Shown here one piece after another: positions 58,513 through 64,000 of a stretch of 64,000 bases of DNA. The position numbers were made by a program, and so were the translations under genes. Location: the NCBI RefSeq assembly GCF_049852125.1, contig NZ_CP187532.1, forward strand, positions 2,232,001-2,296,000, in the 5' to 3' direction. The notes under the pieces are model-generated. The model worked only from the letters and a program-made list of their open reading frames with translations. It had not been told where the DNA came from and did no database searches. Within the stretch, counting starts at the first letter, position 1. Each line of letters opens with the position of its first letter. The stretch is from Senimuribacter sp049852125. Lineage in GTDB: Bacteria > Bacillota > Clostridia > Peptostreptococcales > Anaerovoracaceae.

Positions 58513-58803
58513 TCAAACCATCAGAACCCCCTCGGCTTCATAACTTTCTTTGGCTCCGAAATGCTCCACCTTGGTTTCGTAATGATTACCCAGATAGTAG
58601 AATCTAAGACTGTCCTTTCTCTCATCAATCAGAGACAATAGTTTGTCCTTCAACAGCAGTGTCTGTGAGCTGTCCAGTATACACTCAAACACAGAGTTCT
58701 GCACACGCTGCCCATAATTGACGCACTCTTTGGCGACCTTGCGAAGCCGGGCTTTTCCCGCTTTGTCCTGGGTAGATACATCATATGTAATCAAAACTAA
58801 CAT
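58513..58803 (-). CDS. cas2: CRISPR-associated endoribonuclease/integrase subunit Cas2
   Basis: 96 residues from ATG 58803 (GTAGGAGG upstream, overlapping the cas1 stop region). The ferredoxin-like fold starts MLVLITYDVSTQDKAGKARL with the conserved Asp at residue 8, and has NSVFECILDSSQ in the second half. Cas2 bridges two Cas1 dimers in the spacer-integration complex. Last gene of the cas operon, 160 bp from the array. Confidence 0.97.
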   Translation of the reverse strand: MLVLITYDVSTQDKAGKARLRKVAKECVNYGQRVQNSVFECILDSSQTLLLKDKLLSLIDERKDSLRFYYLGNHYETKVEHFGAKESYEAEGVLMV

Positions 58804-58814
58804 AGTCCTGCCTC

Positions 58815-59846
58815 CTACTTCCACAAAAACGGCGGATAGCTTTCAAGATCCCCGCGTATGGTTCGCGCCAGCAGCATCGCCTGCACATGCGGCACCAATC
58901 CCCAGGAAATCTTTTCATCCAGAAACGGATGTGTAATCGGCTCCTTTTTTCGCTGCTGCCATGCTGACAAAAACTGTTTCCGCCCATCCTCATTGAGCAA
59001 AACCGCGCCGTCCGCCTGCGTCTCAAAATGCTCCACTTTCATGATTTTCCGGTTAATCAATGTCAGAACAAAGCGATCCGCCATGATACCCCGCAATTCC
59101 TCCATCAAATCCAGTGCCAGCGACTTTCTGCCCGGTCTGTCGCAGTGCAAGAACCCCACATACGCATCCAGTCCAACGCCCTCCAGTGCGCCAGCACAAT
59201 CATTTCCAAGCAAAGCATACGCAAAGGAAAGCAACGCGTTGACCCGATCCAGCGGCGGTCTGCGACTGCGGCCGCAAAAAGAAAAATCCTCTTTCTGATT
59301 GATGATCAAGCCATCGAAAACCGAAAAATAGCGTGATGCCAGTTCTCCCTCGACACCGCGTAAAGAATCCAGCGTATCGCATGTGCGAATCCCGGAAATT
59401 CCACGATGAAGCTGGGCGGAGACCTCTTTGATCTGCTCGGCATCAACTCGCAGACCATGATCTCTGACAGTTCGCTCCAGACTCCACCTGCAGTTAAACA
59501 CTTTTCCCAGAATCATCGCTTTCGCGTAGGAAAGACTTCTTTCCGCATCGTCGGAAATTCGGTATTGCTCTTTGCGTAAAAGCACATTGCCGTATGATGT
59601 GCCAAGGGTCCGGGCGAGAAATCTTCCCCGCGGAGAGAAAAAGCTCAGCCCGATTTCCTTCCGCGCGCAAGCGCCCATCAACGTAGGAGATGCGCCTTTA
59701 TACGAAAAACTGAGAATCTGCTCCAGCGTATGCAGTGGAAATCTGCCAACCGTTTCCTCATCGCGCAGGATGACTACGTTTTCTCCATCCAGCGCCAGAT
59801 ATACATCCTCTGAAAGCACATACAAAGTATTCAGCAATTTCTTCAT
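58815..59846 (-). CDS. cas1: CRISPR integrase Cas1 (type I-C)
   Basis: 343 residues from ATG 59846, which overlaps the cas4 stop by one base (TAATG); the longer ORF upstream lies inside cas4. The N-terminal beta domain (MKKLLNTLYVLSEDVYLALD) and the C-terminal helical domain are typical. The metal-binding residues are represented by RGVEGELASRYF (Glu), VGFLHCDRPGRKSLALDLME (His, Asp-Glu). Cas1 catalyses spacer insertion at the leader-repeat junction. Located between cas4 and cas2 as in type I-C loci. Confidence 0.97.
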   Translation of the reverse strand: MKKLLNTLYVLSEDVYLALDGENVVILRDEETVGRFPLHTLEQILSFSYKGASPTLMGACARKEIGLSFFSPRGRFLARTLGTSYGNVLLRKEQYRISDDAERSLSYAKAMILGKVFNCRWSLERTVRDHGLRVDAEQIKEVSAQLHRGISGIRTCDTLDSLRGVEGELASRYFSVFDGLIINQKEDFSFCGRSRRPPLDRVNALLSFAYALLGNDCAGALEGVGLDAYVGFLHCDRPGRKSLALDLMEELRGIMADRFVLTLINRKIMKVEHFETQADGAVLLNEDGRKQFLSAWQQRKKEPITHPFLDEKISWGLVPHVQAMLLARTIRGDLESYPPFLWK

Positions 59847-60514
59847 TACAGCACACCTCCTTCGCCAAGCCGCTCCGCGATATACCTCTCTACATCGAGA
59901 TTCTGATTCAACTTCGGCAGGCAGAGATCTTTCAGCGAACAACTCCTGCATTTCTTGCTGGTCTTCACCTTCGGCGTATACCCTTTCCGGTAAAGTCCAT
60001 GCATTTCCTCGCACAGTTCCAACACCTGTCTGCGCAGCGTTTCATCAAATGCAACCTCCGTCCGGCGCTTCTTTTCCCCGTAAAACAAATATCCCTTTGG
60101 AATCTCCGTGAGAAATTGTTCTTCCAGACACATGGCCTGCGCGCAGAGCTGCACGGCGTCTTCGATTCCCTCTTTTTCTGTTCCGCGCTTGTACTCCACC
60201 GGCACAACAGTCCAGGCTCCATCATAATCAGACAAAGTGATGCCGTCCCGCGCTTTTCGAAATTCCACGATATCACACTGTCCGGAAAGTCCCAGCTGCC
60301 GTGAGGAAATGCGGAGACCTCGCATGATAATCAAGTCTCCGCGCTTTTCCACAGACGTCTCATCATGGGCTTTCTTGTGCATCAAAAGCCCTGCTGTCGT
60401 CTGATAATTCTCCGCCCACTGCTGCTCGACATGAATCAGCGCCCACTGTCTGCGGCAAAAGGCAAAGTGCTGAATGCCCGAAAGCTGCAGGTATTCATTT
60501 TCTTCATATCCCAT
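59846..60514 (-). CDS. cas4: CRISPR-associated nuclease Cas4
   Basis: 222 residues of the RecB-like nuclease family with an iron-sulfur cluster. LQLSGIQHFAFCRRQWALIH contains the first Cys; WTVVPVEYKRG carries the catalytic Glu-x-Lys; QLCAQAMCLEEQF is motif III; and CRSCSLKDLCLP supplies the three C-terminal Cys. Cas4 trims prespacers and selects those with a PAM. It follows cas7 by 2 bp and overlaps cas1 by one base. Confidence 0.97.
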   Translation of the reverse strand: MGYEENEYLQLSGIQHFAFCRRQWALIHVEQQWAENYQTTAGLLMHKKAHDETSVEKRGDLIIMRGLRISSRQLGLSGQCDIVEFRKARDGITLSDYDGAWTVVPVEYKRGTEKEGIEDAVQLCAQAMCLEEQFLTEIPKGYLFYGEKKRRTEVAFDETLRRQVLELCEEMHGLYRKGYTPKVKTSKKCRSCSLKDLCLPKLNQNLDVERYIAERLGEGGVL

Positions 60515-60516
60515 GG

Positions 60517-61434
60517 CTATATTTTTCTCGTTACTTCTACAGAAGCGGGAATCATTTCTTCATGAATGGTCACTTCATAGTCCCGATAACTGCGAGGATA
60601 TACGATATCTTCGGCTCTTTTCACTTCTACTGCCTCAAACAGCTTGTGTGCAGGACAGTCGCCCAATTCCGTACTGTGTTTAAATACGATAAGTTCTCTG
60701 ACCGCCATTTTTCCTCTCGCTGCAGCATGGTCGATTTCAAACATGTTAATGATCGCGTTCCACAATAGTTCCAAATCATCTTCAGAAAAGCCAGTCACCT
60801 TTTTCGCTAAATTGGCGGAAATATATCCTTCTGCCCGATATAAACCATATGGCACGATACTCTTTCGTCCCATTTCATTCTGTTTCGACTCCGCATCTTT
60901 TTCTGTAGTAATTGCAACACGGGTAATCGTAATTTCCTGACTCATAATTGGATCTACGCTGCGGGCGAATCCCAGCTGCACCGGACCGCGTACCTGTCCG
61001 CAATTCAGCGAATCCTTTACAAAGGTGGTCATCACTGCGCCAAAGGTTCTGATATCAAAAAAGTTTCTGCACATAAAGTCGCGTACTTTCAAATCAATAT
61101 TCGGGTCCGATTTCTTTGCTTCCTTTATCTTTTTTTCATTCAGACCAAGATATTTGTATGCCTGGCTATCACTTCGATTTAGCGGAACATCTCCTTTTAT
61201 GTAAATCTTGTAGCCCTGTCCGTCTTCAGAAATGTCCTGACCATAATCAGGATCCTTTACCGTTTCTACATAATTACGAATCTTTCTTTTCAGGCATACA
61301 TCTGTAACAATGCCATACCCGCTTTCCGGATCAACTCTCGGCAGATTTCCTGCATCAGGGTCGCCATTAGGATTTCCGTTTTCTACATCAAATAAAATGA
61401 CAAATTCATACCTGTTCTTAATTGCTTCGCTCAT
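60517..61434 (-). CDS. cas7c: Cascade backbone protein Cas7 (Csd2, type I-C)
   Basis: 305 residues. It forms the helical backbone that covers the crRNA. The RAMP fold is evident from the N-terminus (RYEFVILFDVENGNPNGDPD) and the mid-protein RTFGAVMTTF...GQVRGPVQLGFARSVDPI. AGGAGG lies before the ATG; the cas8c stop is 1 bp upstream. Several copies per complex are expected. Confidence 0.97.
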   Translation of the reverse strand: MSEAIKNRYEFVILFDVENGNPNGDPDAGNLPRVDPESGYGIVTDVCLKRKIRNYVETVKDPDYGQDISEDGQGYKIYIKGDVPLNRSDSQAYKYLGLNEKKIKEAKKSDPNIDLKVRDFMCRNFFDIRTFGAVMTTFVKDSLNCGQVRGPVQLGFARSVDPIMSQEITITRVAITTEKDAESKQNEMGRKSIVPYGLYRAEGYISANLAKKVTGFSEDDLELLWNAIINMFEIDHAAARGKMAVRELIVFKHSTELGDCPAHKLFEAVEVKRAEDIVYPRSYRDYEVTIHEEMIPASVEVTRKI

Positions 61435-61435
61435 G

Positions 61436-61834
61436 TTATTCTTCCTCCTTATCCTTTTTCGTAAAACGTGCTCGTGTCTGATGATAATATCCGAGAATGA
61501 ACATCCCTTGTTCCTCTAAGGTAAGCCGCCTTGGATATGCGGCTGTCTGATGCTCCTCTACCGTAAACTTATCCTGCAGATCGCCTAATTGCTTCTCCAG
61601 CCAAATTTCAGTACCCTTACTCCTGACTGCAATCTTTTTCATGTGACTGTTTTTAAGTCGCAGCAAGGTTGGAAATATAGATGCCGGCATGGTGCAGGCT
61701 GAGTTAAAATACCGATCCTTGATGGTCGCATTCAGCTTGTTCGGCCAATTGGATTCCTCCTGAATATGCTCCAGCACCGCAAACATTCTCCCAAGATTAT
61801 ATGGGACATTCTGACTGTTTTCATTCAAACTCAC
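61436..61834 (-). CDS. cas11c: Probable Cas11c small subunit from an internal start in cas8c
   Basis: In frame with cas8c, GTG at 61834 is preceded by a perfect AGGAGG (61843-61848) with 8-base spacing. This would give a 132-residue protein starting (V/M)SLNENSQNVPYNLGRMFAV. Type I-C systems are known to make the small Cascade subunit Cas11 from such an internal start in the 3' part of cas8c, of about this length. The site and length fit; expression is not shown. Confidence 0.75.
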   Translation of the reverse strand: MSLNENSQNVPYNLGRMFAVLEHIQEESNWPNKLNATIKDRYFNSACTMPASIFPTLLRLKNSHMKKIAVRSKGTEIWLEKQLGDLQDKFTVEEHQTAAYPRRLTLEEQGMFILGYYHQTRARFTKKDKEEE

Positions 61835-63235
61835 CGTCAATTCCTCCTCTTCCATTATTTTTGTATTCCGCATAAGATACGCTTTAATGATTGCCGCCCG
61901 TCCACGGGTAATTTTATAAATCCCCGCATCACTGTCATCCTGCTCAGCCCGTATTCTCTGCAATACTGCCTGATAAAGACTTTCCGGATATCGTCCTCCT
62001 GATAAAATTGCTCGGAATGTGTTCCCGGCTATATGATCAGGCGGCTTTTTATCTTTTGACTTCTTATTTGCAATTTCCTGCAGCATTCTCCACACCCCGA
62101 GATATTCCACAATATCACTGGCAGGGCGGACAACTTCCATTCGGTCATAATGTTCTTTTAAATGACGCAGAATGTTTCCAAATCCATCCTGATAGAAAAA
62201 ACGTACCGCAAGCCTTCCCGCATTGGGACCAAGTCCCAGAATGCAAAACTTTTGTTCAGGATTGATGTCAGCCAATACAGCGTCTACATCAACCTCCCAT
62301 CCCTTTTCTAAGTTCTTAAAGATACCTCGTACAGTGTCCTGATTATCCTTTGTAGGCTCCGCAAAATCAGAAAAAACTTTCTGGTAGACTTCCTCCCCGC
62401 TTTCCGCCCAATAAACAACCATGGTATTTCCTAAAATGCTCCTGTAATCCCGATTGCTGATTAAATAGTTTAAGGCAGTTGTATACGCATAGGCTGCATA
62501 TTCGCTTACGGGTGCATTGTAACTCTGTTCCTTTCCATGAGAACAAAAAGCCGGTGCATTAAATCCCACTAAAGACGCGCCGCTCGACTGTGCGCCAGGC
62601 ACGCCTTTAATCTTTCCATGTATCCTGGCGATCGGTCCGCGTTCCCCTGTTACAAGGCAAAGTCCTTCCTTTCCGCCGTCTTTCTCACGATAACGCTTCT
62701 CCCAAGCCTGCTGAATTTCTTCATCTTCCTGCACAAAACAGCCCTCTGCTCCTAAATAGAATACCAGATTTGAAGCAGCGCTAAGTTCTTCATAATTTGC
62801 GGCAATCACCGGATGTTTCTCTGCTGTTTCAGGATTCCAGTTTTGAAAAAACTGTTTCACCGCTTCTGCCGCTTCTGAGTGAACATCTGCTAAGTATGCC
62901 AAATGTAACTCTTTTGCAGCGAGAAAACACTTCTTTGCTCTCTCCGGCTTTCCTTTCGTATCAATGCCCAGAAGGTAACTGGAATTATCGCAGAGAAAAT
63001 TCGGAGATATGCCGCTAGTTTTAACACCTTGCTCAGGCACTTTCATCAAAGGAAGAACTTCTATTGTTTTCTTCCCTCGTGGTTCATCATGTTTCATCGA
63101 TGTAACGCCTTCCAGTTCTCCACTTTCTGAAAGTTCAAGCGCCATCGCTACTTTCGCCTGACACCAGCCCGGCGCAGTTACCTTACCTTCTTCTTCCAGC
63201 CCTTTATAGTATTCTACCAGTGATTGCAGTATCAT
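61436..63235 (-). CDS. cas8c: Cascade large subunit Cas8c (Csd1)
   Basis: 599 residues. Type I-C large subunit that recognises the PAM and recruits Cas3. It starts MILQSLVEYYKGLEEEGKVT, a usual Csd1 N-terminus, and has CLVTGERGPIARIHGKIKGV in the middle with the GAQSSGASLVGFNAPAFCSHG motif characteristic of Csd1. The start overlaps the cas5c stop (ATGA). The C-terminal 130 residues probably are made also as a separate small subunit (61436-61834). Confidence 0.97.
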   Translation of the reverse strand: MILQSLVEYYKGLEEEGKVTAPGWCQAKVAMALELSESGELEGVTSMKHDEPRGKKTIEVLPLMKVPEQGVKTSGISPNFLCDNSSYLLGIDTKGKPERAKKCFLAAKELHLAYLADVHSEAAEAVKQFFQNWNPETAEKHPVIAANYEELSAASNLVFYLGAEGCFVQEDEEIQQAWEKRYREKDGGKEGLCLVTGERGPIARIHGKIKGVPGAQSSGASLVGFNAPAFCSHGKEQSYNAPVSEYAAYAYTTALNYLISNRDYRSILGNTMVVYWAESGEEVYQKVFSDFAEPTKDNQDTVRGIFKNLEKGWEVDVDAVLADINPEQKFCILGLGPNAGRLAVRFFYQDGFGNILRHLKEHYDRMEVVRPASDIVEYLGVWRMLQEIANKKSKDKKPPDHIAGNTFRAILSGGRYPESLYQAVLQRIRAEQDDSDAGIYKITRGRAAIIKAYLMRNTKIMEEEELTVSLNENSQNVPYNLGRMFAVLEHIQEESNWPNKLNATIKDRYFNSACTMPASIFPTLLRLKNSHMKKIAVRSKGTEIWLEKQLGDLQDKFTVEEHQTAAYPRRLTLEEQGMFILGYYHQTRARFTKKDKEEE

Positions 63236-63888
63236 CGAACCACCTCACAATCTGTCAGATCCAGAATACCATCGTTTAACACCGCTCTGAAAAACATCGG
63301 CAGTATTTCTTCTCCGGTGTAATCAAAGTCAAAGAACATATAGCCTAAATCTTTCTTTTCTTCCGGATATGCTGTTTCAACATTTTCTCCCTCATATAGT
63401 TCGAAATGCACCGGAAACTCCCTGCATCCAAAGTACGGCTGATGATAACATTTTCCGCTGCGCAGTCTGCGCATCATAATATCCTTGAATTTTCCCGGAT
63501 TATCACCCGCGTTTGCCTGCTGTGTCATTTCAAAATGCGCGTCGATGACATAATCCACATCTTTCAGTAAAACGGCTGCACGCTGTGCAATATCTTCCTT
63601 TGTATTGATAAACAAAGGTCGTTCAGCTCCATTCATCACGGTTAACACATTGCCCGCCTGCAATTTGCTCTGCACCTCGTTTCTTCGCACGCTGGTAAAG
63701 GCAATGGGGTTTCGCACATAAATCCTGTCGACGACCCATCGCATGCCCGGATGCCAATAAATCGCTTCTAAGATGCCCCTTGCCGCTGATGGCGTTATCA
63801 TATCGTAGCTGCATCGTTCCACTTTCATTTCCGGTCTGGAAAATAAAGCGTAATCACCCCACACATGTACTCTCACGCCTTGCGCCAT
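63232..63888 (-). CDS. cas5c: crRNA-processing endonuclease Cas5c (Cas5d)
   Basis: 218 residues. In type I-C this protein replaces Cas6: it cuts the repeat RNA at the base of the hairpin and stays on the crRNA 5' handle. The RAMP fold begins VRVHVWGDYALFSRPEMKVE and continues YDMITPSAARGILEAIYWHP, the most conserved Cas5d block; a Tyr-His-Lys type active site is expected around these segments. GAAAGGAG precedes the ATG. Confidence 0.96.
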   Translation of the reverse strand: MAQGVRVHVWGDYALFSRPEMKVERCSYDMITPSAARGILEAIYWHPGMRWVVDRIYVRNPIAFTSVRRNEVQSKLQAGNVLTVMNGAERPLFINTKEDIAQRAAVLLKDVDYVIDAHFEMTQQANAGDNPGKFKDIMMRRLRSGKCYHQPYFGCREFPVHFELYEGENVETAYPEEKKDLGYMFFDFDYTGEEILPMFFRAVLNDGILDLTDCEVVR

Positions 63889-63913
63889 AAAGTTCTCACT
63901 CCTTTCTTCTCAC

Positions 63914-64000
63914 TTAATAGTAATGACCAATTCCCATTTCTGTATTTAGCTGTATGCCGCAGTTTTCATCATAATATGTAGACTGTTCTAGCACGGCGAA
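63914..64000 (-). CDS. cas3: Cas3 helicase-nuclease, last 28 codons only
   Basis: From the right edge the minus strand reads FAVLEQSTYYDENCGIQLNT and then EMGIGHYY before TAA at 63914-63916. The position directly upstream of cas5c and the YYDE-x-x-G ending fit the C-terminus of type I-C Cas3. The rest lies outside the window. Confidence 0.7.
   Translation of the reverse strand, partial: FAVLEQSTYYDENCGIQLNTEMGIGHYY

Noticed and set aside
56554..58641. Several ORFs of 70-220 residues on both strands
   Set aside because: All are translations of array 2 repeats and spacers.

Overview
The window comes from an anaerobic, peptide- and amino-acid-fermenting Firmicute of class Clostridia. Supporting signs are strong AGGAGG ribosome sites, oxygen-sensitive enzymes (a glycyl radical enzyme with its radical-SAM activase, and ferredoxins), many cytosolic peptidases, a sortase-anchored surface protein and a type I-C CRISPR system. 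A gut peptide fermenter of the Anaerovoracaceae/Family XIII kind is my guess from gene content, not a demonstrated placement. No rRNA or tRNA genes were seen.

Layout. 1-9.8 kb: a dipeptide/oligopeptide ABC importer (DppC partial, DppB, and the substrate-binding lipoprotein) wrapped around a flavoprotein-ferredoxin pair and three aminopeptidases (M42, M29, M24B). 9.9-17.9 kb: a MATE exporter with divergent MerR regulator, an AraC/cupin/YfcC operon in which the YfcC carrier is split by an in-frame TAA, a striking array of ten alternating 8-bp sites (15699-16002), a TipA-like MerR, a cyclophilin and a TetR. 17.9-24.3 kb: hydroxyproline use (HypE activase, HypD dehydratase, M18 aminopeptidase, ProC), divergent from a GntR/FCD regulator. 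24.4-33.8 kb: a 1268-residue surface protein with 12 MucBP repeats, a DUF4143 ATPase, a second flavoprotein-ferredoxin pair divergent from another GntR, and a lone serine recombinase. 33.9-49.2 kb: M32 carboxypeptidase, secreted nuclease, PepV- and PepD-type M20 peptidases, two amidohydrolases, three transporters, a third GntR and an XRE regulator. 49.2-53.6 kb: nitrilase-like amidase, an orphan C-terminal domain of a D-threonine aldolase-like enzyme, RidA, a threonine-synthase-like PLP enzyme, formamidase family protein, DUF3343 and a D-Ala-D-Ala carboxypeptidase. 53.8-64 kb: a decayed D-lactate dehydrogenase fragment, CRISPR array 1 (16 repeats), an intact D-lactate dehydrogenase, CRISPR array 2 (28 repeats), then cas2, cas1, cas4, cas7, cas8c (with a probable internal cas11c), cas5c and the 3' end of cas3.

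How it works together. The catabolic genes form several small regulons: import peptides, trim them with dedicated peptidases (proline-, aspartate/glutamate- and histidine-containing dipeptides), then reduce or deaminate the products. Three similar GntR/FCD regulators sit next to such modules, and short shared promoter sequences link modules that lie 8-30 kb apart. The CRISPR part looks like a tandem duplication of an ldhD-array-leader block: both arrays have the same leader architecture and related trailer ends, but different repeat stems, and the left ldhD copy has decayed.
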